Assembly (NCBI GenBank): GCA_003229495.1
Contig: QIEB01000660.1
Span: 1-9,767, forward strand
Length of the DNA: 9,767 nt
Direction: 5' to 3'
Origin: Flammeovirgaceae bacterium
Lineage (GTDB): Bacteria > Bacteroidota > Bacteroidia > Cytophagales > Cyclobacteriaceae
Shown here: in pieces, positions 1 through 7,376 of the stretch
Layout: each line of letters opens with the position of its first letter
Numbering within the stretch: the first letter of the stretch is position 1
Program-made: the position numbers and the translations under genes
Notes under the pieces: generated by a model
What the model was told of the DNA's origin: nothing
Databases searched by the model: none
Seen by the model: the letters and a program-made list of their open reading frames with translations, nothing else

Positions 1-1676
1 GTGTAATCCGCTGCTCCTTCAAGCAATCCGTTTTCAAGAATCAGTATTGCATCCATACGGCCAATATCATCTTTTAGCTTTAATATATGACCCATTTCTT
101 GCAACTCTGAAAATGTAGTACTATCCAGGGCATTTAACTCATACGAAATGTGGTCCGGTAACCACTGATGATGTACCTTCTTGGCGTTGACCGCCTCTTG
201 CATAGTCATACCGTGTTCGATCACGTTCAAAATAGTTTGGAATACAGAGGTTATGATAGTGCTTCCCCCCGGTGTGCCGACCACCATAAATAAGGAGTCA
301 TTCTTTTCAAGAATAGTTGGAGTCATGGAACTCAACATTCTTTTTTGAGGAGCAATGGCATTGGCCTTATCGCCAACCAACCCAAACATATTGGGTACGC
401 CGGGTTTCACGCTAAAATCATCCATCTCATTGTTAAGTAAAAATCCACCACCTTCCACCATCACTTTGCTTCCGTAGCTGCCATTTAATGTAGTGGTTAT
501 AGCCGCTGCATTGCCGTTGGCGTCTACTATACTAAAATGAGTTGTTTCAACGCTTTCTATCATAGATAACGACCCCGTCTCTATGGCCTGTGAGGATGAT
601 TTCACCAACAGGTCAATATCAGAAAATCGTAGTTGAAGGTAGTTTTCACTAATAAGCTTATCCATTGGTACTTGGTAAAAATCCGGGTCACCAAGATAGG
701 TTGCTCTGTCGGCATAAACCCGGCGTTCCAATTCTGTCATAACATGTATTGTGCGTGTGGAATTAAGCCCCCAGTGGCGGATATCATAGGATTCAATTCC
801 CTTTAGTAGTTGCATCAAAGCGACCCCTCCGCTGGATGGTGGAGGCATTCCGATAACCCGGTAGGATTTATATATGCCAACCAGCGGTTCTCTCCAAATT
901 GATTGGTATATGGCCAGATCTTCTTTGGTAATAATTCCGTTGCCCTTTTTCATTTCATCTACGATTAGTTGAGCAGTAGTGCCCTCATAAAAGCCTGCAC
1001 GTCCATTATTCCGAATACGAGTAAGGGTTGCAGCGAGTGCTTTGTGGAAAACAGTGTCTCCTTTACTCCATGGCGCATCACGCACCAAATACGGAATGTG
1101 GCTGTTCGCTTCAATGAAATTCTGTTGTTGACTATTGAGTTTAGCAGCTTCTCTGGTAGTTAACACTACTCCCTTCAATGCCAGTTGAATGGCAGGTTCA
1201 ATCAGTACTGGAAATGGCATACTCCCCAATTTTTGATGTATCTTGATCATGCCATCCACTGAGCCCGGTACCCCAACTGCTAAATGACCTTTTGTGCTTA
1301 GGTTAGCAATTACATCCCCGTTTTGGTCAAGGTACATGTCTTTGTGCGCTGCCAGGGCAGCTTTTTCCCTAAAATCCAGGCTTCCGATTTCTCCATTGGT
1401 TTTACGGTATACTAAAAACCCTCCGCCCCCAATATTCCCTGCGTTTGGATAGGCCACAGCTAAAGCGAATTGAACGGCAATTGCAGCGTCATAAGCATTC
1501 CCCCCTTGCTTTAAAATGGATAGGCCAATCTCTGTGGCAGCAGGATGAGCCGAGCTTACCATACCGTTGGCAGCTAATTTGCCGCGTAAGTGTTGATCAG
1601 GTATTTGAGTGCATGAAAATGCTATAATTAAGAGCACCGTGGTACTTGCCTGGCGTATCAATTTATGGTACAACAT
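1..1676 (-). CDS. ggt: Gamma-glutamyltransferase, lipoprotein, C-terminus cut by window edge
   Basis: Gamma-glutamyltransferase is an N-terminal nucleophile enzyme that removes or transfers the gamma-glutamyl group of glutathione and related compounds outside the cytoplasm. Reading the minus strand from ATG at 1676 gives 558 codons, open to the edge. The start is followed by a signal peptide with a lipobox-like AFSC (Cys22), so a lipid-anchored periplasmic form is predicted. Family landmarks are all visible: DFRE (101-104, substrate-binding Arg103), PPPSSGG (278-284), the autocleavage site ETTHFSIVD with likely nucleophile Thr378, NNEMDDFS (415-422), MLSSMTPTI (447-455) and GTPGGSTIIT (467-476). 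The last visible residues, LLEGAADY, match the point just before the usual RGDDTA-type ending, so only about a dozen residues should be missing (E. coli enzyme 580 aa). It lies 19 bases downstream of a small lipoprotein gene on the same strand, probably co-transcribed. The family call is very secure; lipidation is inferred. Confidence 0.96.
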   Translation of the reverse strand, partial: MLYHKLIRQASTTVLLIIAFSCTQIPDQHLRGKLAANGMVSSAHPAATEIGLSILKQGGNAYDAAIAVQFALAVAYPNAGNIGGGGFLVYRKTNGEIGSLDFREKAALAAHKDMYLDQNGDVIANLSTKGHLAVGVPGSVDGMIKIHQKLGSMPFPVLIEPAIQLALKGVVLTTREAAKLNSQQQNFIEANSHIPYLVRDAPWSKGDTVFHKALAATLTRIRNNGRAGFYEGTTAQLIVDEMKKGNGIITKEDLAIYQSIWREPLVGIYKSYRVIGMPPPSSGGVALMQLLKGIESYDIRHWGLNSTRTIHVMTELERRVYADRATYLGDPDFYQVPMDKLISENYLQLRFSDIDLLVKSSSQAIETGSLSMIESVETTHFSIVDANGNAAAITTTLNGSYGSKVMVEGGGFLLNNEMDDFSVKPGVPNMFGLVGDKANAIAPQKRMLSSMTPTILEKNDSLFMVVGTPGGSTIITSVFQTILNVIEHGMTMQEAVNAKKVHHQWLPDHISYELNALDSTTFSELQEMGHILKLKDDIGRMDAILILENGLLEGAADY

Positions 1677-1695
1677 ATTAGCTATATTCCTAACA

Positions 1696-1893
1696 CTAGT
1701 TATCCATTTTTACTTTTTTGGTACGCTTGCTGTTCTTGTGCTTTTTGGGATTATAAGGCTTTTTCTTACCCTTGGGTTTAACCACTGTTACCTTATTTGC
1801 GTCATGTTTAGCGCAGCTGCTGCCTCCGGGAATGACAATTGACAACATAAAAAATATTATTAAACCTTTGCGTAAAATATATGTTTTCAGCAT
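1696..1893 (-). CDS. Small lysine-rich lipoprotein, unknown function
   Basis: This encodes a 65-residue protein from ATG at 1893; a TTG one codon upstream is possible but less likely. It begins with a positively charged N-terminus, a hydrophobic stretch (about residues 11-23) and a lipobox-like GSSC with Cys27, so it should be exported and lipidated. The mature part is only 38 residues after the cysteine and is extremely basic, with 14 lysines and one arginine, plus prolines and no hydrophobic core. It is probably unfolded and could bind anionic envelope polymers or membranes (inference). Its stop is 19 bases before the gamma-glutamyltransferase start, suggesting one transcript. A 77-codon frame on the opposite strand overlaps it but has no recognisable features. 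I do not recognise a named family; small lysine-rich lipoproteins are common in Bacteroidota. Confidence 0.7.
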   Translation of the reverse strand: MLKTYILRKGLIIFFMLSIVIPGGSSCAKHDANKVTVVKPKGKKKPYNPKKHKNSKRTKKVKMDN

Positions 1894-2009
1894 CAAGTTT
1901 TATTTGTTCGAGGGTTACTAAAATGGATTTTGAATACTATATAATTAACTAAAAAACCCTATATTTCTTTTTCCTTTGGGTGAAAAAAGTGACCTGCAGA
2001 CCATTTAAT
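1894..2009. promoter_or_regulatory. Divergent intergenic region, probable promoters both ways
   Basis: This 116-base, very AT-rich gap separates the minus-strand lipoprotein/ggt pair from the plus-strand TPR-phosphatase, so it must hold start signals for both directions. The nearest plus-strand match to the Bacteroidota -7 element TAnnTTTG is TATATTTC at 1960-1967. The only upstream TTTTG (1928-1932) lies 27 bases away, which is wider than usual. No good minus-strand match was found. The region is inferred from gene orientation rather than from a clear promoter. Confidence 0.4.
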
Positions 2010-3965
2010 ATGAAAATTTCTTGTTTGCTTATTGCTTTTCTTATGGCTTTCCTCTATGCTAAGGCCATAGACCAGCAAGATAGTTTATTAAGCAGGGTAA
2101 ATAATCTTAAAGGCAGGGAAAAAATTGATGTACTGCTGAAAATTTCTGAGAATACCCGAAGTTACGCCCCTGAGCTGTCACTGGAATTTGCTGAACAATC
2201 GCTTCAAAATGCCACTGAACTTGGTGATACTTTGTTGATATTGTTATCGCTCAAAAATATCGGCCTAACTTTTTATAGCAGTAATGATTTTGAACAGAGC
2301 CTGGACTATTTTATCAGGATCTTAAAAATTCAACAACAAAAAGAAGACAAACGGGGCATTGCCAGTGCCTACAACAATATCGGGATCATCTACGATGAAC
2401 TAAAAAGATACCCAACGGCGTTGGATTTTTACCACCGTTCATTGGACATAAAGGAACAGATTGGCGATCATGGGACCATAACCAATACCATCAATAATAT
2501 AGGATTCCTTTATAATAAAACTAACAACCCAGACAAAGCTTATGAATATTTTAACAAGGCATTGATAATTGACGAACAACAACACGATACCCTGGGTATT
2601 TTTAATACTTTTAATAACATTGGGCTGTATTATTTCCACCAACAACAATACGATTCTGCACTAAGGTACTTCAATTCATCGCTTGAAATGGGCAAGAATT
2701 TGGAGAACGACTATGATAAAGCTCATTTATACAACAACATTTCCAACATTTATCTGAGGAGAGGTAATCTGCAAAGGGCAATAGAGTCATATAATCAATC
2801 TCTTGCCCTCAGTGAACCAATGGACGCTAAAGCTAGGATGATCACCAGCTATCAAGGTTTAGCTGAAGCCTATAAAAGACTTGGCAGATACCGTACGGCA
2901 CTTGATTATTACAAGAAACAATCGGATCTCAAGGACCTGGTATATTTAGAAAGAAACGCCCGGAAGATCACCGAAATTGAAACGAATTATCAAATCCAGC
3001 AGAGAGAGAAAGAAATCCAGCTGCTTAAAAAGGAAAGCGAGATTCAGGTACTCAGCTTATCAAAAAACAGAACAGTCACCTATTTCTTAACAGGCGGAAT
3101 GGTTTTCATTTTTATATTGACGTCTGTTCTATATCAACGGTATAAATTCCGGATAAAATCAAATGAGATATTGGAGAGTCAGAACCGGGAAATTGCCAGG
3201 AAGAATATAGACATACTAGATAGCATAATGTATGCGAAAGGTATCCAGGATTCGATCCGACCAGATCCGGAAACCTTAAAAACAGGCATCAAGGACTATT
3301 TCATTCTCTCACAGGCCAGAGACATAGTAAATGGGGACTTTTTTTGGATGGCAACCGTCGAGCCTTATCTTATTTTTGCGGTCATGGATTGCACAGGTCA
3401 TGGAGTTCCAGGAGCGTTCATGACCGTAATGGCCAATAGCCTATTAAATCAGATTGTGCTGGAACAGGGAGTGGTAGCCCCAGCTGAAATCCTTACGGTT
3501 TTACATAGTGAAATTACTAATACTTTGCATCAGGAAAAATACAATCAAATCACTAACGAAGGAATGGATATTGGAATGTGTAAGTTCCATAAAGAAACCA
3601 AATCTATGGTCTTTTCCGGAGCGAAAAGGCCCTTCTATTATTACAAAAACAACAAATTAAACGTAATAAAGGGTAACATCCAAAGTATTGCTGGAACCCG
3701 ATACAAAAACGAACGTAAATTTGATGAGAAATCTATCCAATTAAGTGACGGAGATACCTTTTATTTATTCAGTGATGGGATAATCGACCAATTTGGAGGC
3801 CCTGATAATAAGAAGTTTATGAATTGGAGATTAAAGCATCAGTTAAATATTATGCAACCACATAATATGGCCAGGCAGAAAGGATACCTTGAAGCTGAAA
3901 TATCCACCTGGAAAGGCCGAAATGAACAAACTGATGACATTCTAATAATGGGGGTCAGGGTATAG
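2010..3965 (+). CDS. TPR sensor protein with membrane span and SpoIIE/PP2C-type phosphatase domain
   Basis: This is probably an inner-membrane signalling protein with a periplasmic sensor and a cytoplasmic serine/threonine phosphatase. I chose ATG 2010 (651 aa) over GTG 1980 because it starts directly on a good signal peptide (1-19, ending YAKA). Six TPR units begin near residues 77, 116, 155, 196, 236 and 275, spaced about 40 residues with NNIG-type helices. A charged coiled coil (about 315-350), one transmembrane helix (about 356-376) and a short linker helix (about 386-410) follow. The PP2C domain (about 430-651) keeps its metal-binding acidic motifs: NGDFFW (441-446), MDCTGHGVPGAFMT (459-472), FSDG (587-590) and TDDILIM (641-647). 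The TPR-coiled coil-membrane part matches that of Bacteroidota histidine kinases and LuxR-type regulators, with a phosphatase as output. Its substrate is unknown; an anti-sigma antagonist is typical for SpoIIE-like enzymes, but none is visible here. A hairpin follows the gene. Confidence 0.93.
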   Translation: MKISCLLIAFLMAFLYAKAIDQQDSLLSRVNNLKGREKIDVLLKISENTRSYAPELSLEFAEQSLQNATELGDTLLILLSLKNIGLTFYSSNDFEQSLDYFIRILKIQQQKEDKRGIASAYNNIGIIYDELKRYPTALDFYHRSLDIKEQIGDHGTITNTINNIGFLYNKTNNPDKAYEYFNKALIIDEQQHDTLGIFNTFNNIGLYYFHQQQYDSALRYFNSSLEMGKNLENDYDKAHLYNNISNIYLRRGNLQRAIESYNQSLALSEPMDAKARMITSYQGLAEAYKRLGRYRTALDYYKKQSDLKDLVYLERNARKITEIETNYQIQQREKEIQLLKKESEIQVLSLSKNRTVTYFLTGGMVFIFILTSVLYQRYKFRIKSNEILESQNREIARKNIDILDSIMYAKGIQDSIRPDPETLKTGIKDYFILSQARDIVNGDFFWMATVEPYLIFAVMDCTGHGVPGAFMTVMANSLLNQIVLEQGVVAPAEILTVLHSEITNTLHQEKYNQITNEGMDIGMCKFHKETKSMVFSGAKRPFYYYKNNKLNVIKGNIQSIAGTRYKNERKFDEKSIQLSDGDTFYLFSDGIIDQFGGPDNKKFMNWRLKHQLNIMQPHNMARQKGYLEAEISTWKGRNEQTDDILIMGVRV

Positions 3966-3996
3966 TACAATTGCAATTACCGCTCAATTTATTTTG

Positions 3997-4025
3997 TACA
4001 TTCATTGCCACATGAATGTATTTTT
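3997..4025 (+). terminator. Hairpin with T-tract after the phosphatase gene
   Basis: A perfect 9-base inverted repeat, TACATTCAT (3997-4005) and ATGAATGTA (4012-4020), encloses a 6-base loop and is followed by five T (4021-4025). Position 31 bases after the phosphatase stop fits an intrinsic terminator separating it from the sigma factor gene. The stem is AT-rich and so weak, and an operator for a dimeric regulator is an alternative reading. Confidence 0.5.
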
Positions 4026-4085
4026 GAAACTTAACAGGCAACCTTCTTTGTTAAACCTGCGTGCTTAGTATTGTAACACCCATTT

Positions 4086-4649
4086 GTGAGCGCTAGACAA
4101 AATAATCATCTGGATCTTTCCGTCTTGATTGCGGGGTGCAAGAACGGTAACAGACGGAGCCAACGGCTGTTATATGAGCAGCACTACGGTTTTGCTATGG
4201 CCATTTGTTTAAGATACAGTGACGACTATGATCGAGCTGTCGAAGTTGTAAACGATGGATTCCTGAAGATCTTTACCAAATTGGACATGTACAGTCCGGA
4301 TAGATCATTCAAGGGCTGGATCAGACGTATTATGATTAACAGTGCTATTGATCACTACAGGAAAGAACAAAAGCATACCCATCTGAATACACCAGAGTAC
4401 TATGAGGCTGCTTCTTTTGCCCCATCTGTTATCCAGAGAATGACATATGATGAGATGATTCATCAAATTCAACTGCTGTCCCCTTCTTATCGAGCAGTGT
4501 TTAATATGTATGTAATTGATGGATATAAGCATCAGGAAATCAGCGAACTCCTAAGAATTAGCATAGGTACATCTAAATCTAATTTATCCAGGGCCAGAAC
4601 GCAGCTACAAAAAGCTTTAAAAAAAGTATACAAAGATGAATTTGGATAA
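4086..4649 (+). CDS. ECF-type RNA polymerase sigma factor (sigma-70 family)
   Basis: This 187-residue protein is an extracytoplasmic-function sigma factor, directing RNA polymerase to a dedicated promoter set. Region 2 covers about residues 23-93 and includes the -10 recognition helix with DGFLKIFTKLDMY and FKGWIRRIMINSAIDHYRK-like sequence. After a short variable linker, region 4 (about 123-178) shows LSPSYRAVFNMYVIDGYKHQ, the helix-turn-helix EISELLRISIGTSKSNLSRAR and a basic tail. There is no extra C-terminal domain. GTG at 4086 is used because an in-frame stop lies at 4074-4076 and no ATG precedes region 2. The final 14 bases overlap the next gene, which looks like its anti-sigma partner, a sign of translational coupling. 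A weak -7-like TAGTATTG lies at 4066-4073, but its upstream TTG is only 15 bases away. The family call is very secure; the target genes are unknown. Confidence 0.96.
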   Translation: MSARQNNHLDLSVLIAGCKNGNRRSQRLLYEQHYGFAMAICLRYSDDYDRAVEVVNDGFLKIFTKLDMYSPDRSFKGWIRRIMINSAIDHYRKEQKHTHLNTPEYYEAASFAPSVIQRMTYDEMIHQIQLLSPSYRAVFNMYVIDGYKHQEISELLRISIGTSKSNLSRARTQLQKALKKVYKDEFG

Positions 4650-5901
4650 TTTATCAGAAAATGAATTTGATGCCGAAATCAAGCAACAATTGGAAAACTC
4701 CAGTGTTCCTTTTGATCCGGTATCATGGGAGCAAATGAATCAAAAGCTTGATTTTGTATTCCCTAAAAACAACTCTGATAACAGCGGATTTTTCGAGTTG
4801 TTAATAGTGGTATTTATACTTTCTGCATTTTTCTTTTGGAATGTGGGCACTTTTCCTCAATCAAATCTCTCCATGGATAATTCTATAGTGGGTCAGTCTT
4901 CAAATGTCCAAAGGCCATCATCATCGGGTGATTTGGAGCAGGAAATTACCTCAGGCCAACCTAAATCAGAGAACTATGAAGTACTTCAGGATATTGAGCA
5001 AAGAAATCTAACATCAAAATCTCCAACCAATCAAGTTGCAGACAAGGAAAAAGCGCCTGCGGTAATAACAGCGGGTGCAGATAGTAATAATTCAAGTCTT
5101 ACCCAAATCAGCACCACGGAAGTTCCTTCAATAGCAAAAAATAATTCCACTGCTAAAATAGCAGAGGAGACCGCTTTGAAATTATCATCGATACACTTGA
5201 TATCCTCAATCCAGCCAGACATTAAATCGGTAGATCAACAGCCTTTACCGGATCAAATTAAGGGAATCAATTTGAACAATACGGAACCGCCCCCGGTATT
5301 AGAAGCAAGTTCGTCCCCTTGGTTTTTGGGATTTGGTTATGCTCCTGATTTCAGCAGGGTAGGGTCTTCTGAAGTAGCTAAGCCTGGAGCTAACCTAAGT
5401 ATTATAGTTGAATATCAGTTAAGCCGGAGATGGAGTATCCAGTCGGGTCTGATATACTCAAAGAAAAACTACAAAGCTAAAGGAGAGGACTATACTCCTC
5501 CTAAAGGATTTTGGGACTATGGAGTAGTCCCCGAAATGACCTATGCTACCTGCGAAGTAATTGACATTCCGCTTAACATACGATACTATTTTAGACCTGA
5601 AAAGAAAAATCGGCTATTTGTCGGCACCGGATTAAGCACCTACCTATTTTTAACGGAAGATTACTTTTACCAATACCAAGATGGTAATCCGTTATTAGTA
5701 CAGTCATGGAGTGGGAAAAACGAAAATCAACACTACTTTGCTATTTACAATTTGTCTTTCGGTTATCAGAGGTCCATAGGGAGACAATGGTTCTTAGAAA
5801 TTGAGCCGTTCATTAAATTACCGTTAACCGGAGTAGGTTTTGGACAAGTAGATTTGTGGAGTACCGGTACTTCATTTTCGCTTAAATACAATTTTAGATA
5901 G
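4636..5901 (+). CDS. Anti-sigma-like membrane protein with C-terminal outer-membrane beta-barrel domain
   Basis: The 421-residue product starts inside the sigma gene (14-base overlap), the usual place for an anti-sigma partner. The N-terminal 40 residues are acidic and helical with VPFDPVSWEQMNQKLD (24-39), a pattern common in Bacteroidota proteins encoded after ECF sigma genes. One hydrophobic helix (about 52-71) follows, with no cleavable signal before it. Residues about 75-225 form a Ser/Asn/Gln/Thr-rich, probably disordered linker. Residues about 229-421 alternate polar and hydrophobic residues, contain IDIPLNIRYYF (309-319) as in porin-family barrel domains (PF13568-like), and end KYNFR, close to the aromatic end of outer-membrane barrels. 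The layout suggests a protein reaching from cytoplasm to outer membrane (inference). Sigma binding is inferred from position and the N-terminal pattern, not from a zinc-type motif, which is absent. Confidence 0.85.
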   Translation: MNLDNLSENEFDAEIKQQLENSSVPFDPVSWEQMNQKLDFVFPKNNSDNSGFFELLIVVFILSAFFFWNVGTFPQSNLSMDNSIVGQSSNVQRPSSSGDLEQEITSGQPKSENYEVLQDIEQRNLTSKSPTNQVADKEKAPAVITAGADSNNSSLTQISTTEVPSIAKNNSTAKIAEETALKLSSIHLISSIQPDIKSVDQQPLPDQIKGINLNNTEPPPVLEASSSPWFLGFGYAPDFSRVGSSEVAKPGANLSIIVEYQLSRRWSIQSGLIYSKKNYKAKGEDYTPPKGFWDYGVVPEMTYATCEVIDIPLNIRYYFRPEKKNRLFVGTGLSTYLFLTEDYFYQYQDGNPLLVQSWSGKNENQHYFAIYNLSFGYQRSIGRQWFLEIEPFIKLPLTGVGFGQVDLWSTGTSFSLKYNFR

Positions 5902-5925
5902 TTATATTTTTGGTTTATATATGAT

Positions 5926-6462
5926 ATGGAAAGGGTAGATAAAGTGTTTTACAATACCAGCAACCTGACTATTTCAAAGCAACAACTGGCCGATTCAAGT
6001 ACGAGGTTGGATCAGGAAAAGGCAACCAGGATCTTAGAAGAAAAAGACCGGGAAATCGCTAAGCTAAATTTGCGCCTGGCTCAGGAGTCTAGTAGATTAT
6101 GGAAATCAAAGTTTCATTGGAAGCGTTTGAATGATTTAGTCAATTCCACAGATTGTTTATCTTCCCTGCTAAGTCATTTAGGCCAGGTGTTCCAGGATTA
6201 CCAAGAGGACGTTGCCATAAGCTCAAAATTACCCCTTGCACCTAAACAGGAGTTTATATGCAGATTAAAAAACGGCTTTCCCAGCCTTACATCAAATGAT
6301 TTACGAATTTGTTCGTTATTAAGACAAAACCTAAGTACCAAAGAGGTAGCCCAAAACCTGGCTATTGGAGCTGAGAGTGCAAACAAGGCTCGCTACAGGA
6401 TAAGAAAGAAACTTAACTTATCGAGAAAAGATGATTTGATTCAGTTTATCCTAGGATATTAA
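5926..6462 (+). CDS. Coiled-coil protein with C-terminal LuxR-type DNA-binding domain
   Basis: This 178-residue protein is a probable transcription regulator. Residues about 17-60 are charged and heptad-like (EEKDREIAKLNLRLAQE), predicting a coiled coil and dimerisation. The middle (about 60-115) is helical and unrecognised. The C-terminus (about 118-178) is the helix-turn-helix typical of Bacteroidota TPR or Y_Y_Y sensor-regulators: FPSLTSNDLRICSLLRQNLS, TKEVAQNLAIGAESANKAR and YRIRKKLNL. In most relatives this domain ends a large membrane sensor. Here there is no TPR, membrane span or receiver domain, so any signal must come from a partner or from the coiled-coil region. It starts 24 bases after the barrel gene and the next gene starts 26 bases after it, consistent with one operon. 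ATG 5926 is in frame and gives the full coiled coil. DNA binding is well supported; targets are unknown. Confidence 0.88.
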   Translation: MERVDKVFYNTSNLTISKQQLADSSTRLDQEKATRILEEKDREIAKLNLRLAQESSRLWKSKFHWKRLNDLVNSTDCLSSLLSHLGQVFQDYQEDVAISSKLPLAPKQEFICRLKNGFPSLTSNDLRICSLLRQNLSTKEVAQNLAIGAESANKARYRIRKKLNLSRKDDLIQFILGY

Positions 6463-6488
6463 CTATTTTTTTAACTAACCTGCCAAAA

Positions 6489-7304
6489 ATGAATTCCTCT
6501 TCAATCCAAAGAACAGTTACGGCCTTTTCACTCATGGTGCTGGTGAACGGTTGCGGCGACGACGATCAGGAGCCGGTTGATTGTGCAGCTTCGAATCTTC
6601 AGGTATCAGTAAACAATTCTATAGATGCTACCTGTGGACTTGAAAACGGTAGTTTCCAACTAACAATTTCAGGTGGTAATCCCACTTTCGAATTTAATGT
6701 TGCGGGTTCAGGTTTTCAACCGGTCCAGTCGGGTACCACCATGGTTCAGGGGATTCCTGCTGGCAATCATACGCTGACCGTACGCGATGGAGATAATTGT
6801 ACATCAACGGTAAATGTAAATATTTCAAATATCAATAACCTTTCATTTACTGCTGAGTTAGCAGCAGCTGGTTGTCAGACGTCAAATGGGACTATATCCA
6901 TTGCTGCCTCTGGCGGTAAAGAGCCCTATTCGTATAGTTTGGATGGCGGAATCGTCCAGGCAGAAAACATTTTCTCAGGGTTGGGCACAGGAGACTATAC
7001 AGCCTTGGTAACAGACGATGATGGCTGTCAGACCAGCATCACTTTAAGCGTACTTAGTGGAGTGAGTTATAATAATGTAATTATACCAATAATTGATTCG
7101 AATTGTGCCAAAAGCAATTGTCACGATGGTAGTAACGGAAACCTTCCCAATTGGACTGAATTAACAAATGTTCAAGCAAATGCGGCAATTATCAAGTCAA
7201 GAACTTCAAGTGGGACCATGCCTCCAGCGGGAAATCCTGAGCTGGACCCTGCAGAAATAGAAGCAATAGCCTGCTGGGTGGATGATGGGGCACGAAACAA
7301 TTAA
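6489..7304 (+). CDS. Lipoprotein with two SprB-like repeats and a CX4CH cytochrome-like module
   Basis: The 271-residue product has a signal peptide with lipobox VNGC (Cys22) followed by GDDDQ, an acidic stretch often seen in exported Bacteroidota lipoproteins. Two SprB-like repeats follow (about 38-112 and 118-189). Each holds a Cys near its start, an NGS/NGT-I-SGG core, a G-[IL]-x-x-G-[ND]-[HY] turn and an ending DG.NC or DDDGC; the paired cysteines could form disulfides. The last 79 residues (193-271) form a compact module: SNCAKSNCHDG with Cys206, Cys211 and His212 (CX4CH), a GTMPP stretch with Met244 as a possible distal haem ligand, and a closing ACWVDDGARNN with Cys262. Haem attachment is inferred; standard c-type motifs are CXXCH, but CX4CH occurs in some tetrahaem cytochromes c3. 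It is the first of three adjacent lipoproteins with this module. Surface or periplasmic location is likely. Confidence 0.9.
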   Translation: MNSSSIQRTVTAFSLMVLVNGCGDDDQEPVDCAASNLQVSVNNSIDATCGLENGSFQLTISGGNPTFEFNVAGSGFQPVQSGTTMVQGIPAGNHTLTVRDGDNCTSTVNVNISNINNLSFTAELAAAGCQTSNGTISIAASGGKEPYSYSLDGGIVQAENIFSGLGTGDYTALVTDDDGCQTSITLSVLSGVSYNNVIIPIIDSNCAKSNCHDGSNGNLPNWTELTNVQANAAIIKSRTSSGTMPPAGNPELDPAEIEAIACWVDDGARNN

Positions 7305-7376
7305 CATGAATAATACTAATAATTGATAAGAGACTAGAAAAAGTGGTTAAACATTTTAAGAATTAAAATTGAAATT

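Noticed and set aside
969..1163. 64-codon plus-strand frame within ggt
   Set aside because: It is a shadow frame inside a very well supported minus-strand enzyme gene.
1609..1842. 77-codon open frame on the plus strand, hydrophobic product
   Set aside because: It lies opposite the end of ggt and the lysine-rich lipoprotein gene. Its hydrophobicity is the expected result of reading lysine codons on the other strand, and it has no start context or family features.
3969..3978. Short palindrome AATTGCAATT after the phosphatase stop
   Set aside because: It is too short and AT-rich to separate from chance, and no second copy was seen in the window.
5905..5912. Exact TAnnTTTG match (TATTTTTG) just before the LuxR-type gene
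   Set aside because: No suitable upstream TTG lies 17-23 bases away, the match falls in a T-rich 24-base gap, and the leader would be under 10 bases. Chance is likely.
6446..6457. 12-base palindrome TATCCTAGGATA at the end of the LuxR-type gene
   Set aside because: It is inside coding sequence, has no loop of its own, and the following T-run is separated from it. It does not make a convincing terminator or operator.
7353..7369. Inverted repeat ATTTTAA-GAA-TTAAAAT before the second lipoprotein gene
   Set aside because: The stem is only A-T pairs with a 3-base loop and no T-tract, which is expected by chance in such AT-rich DNA and is too weak for a terminator.
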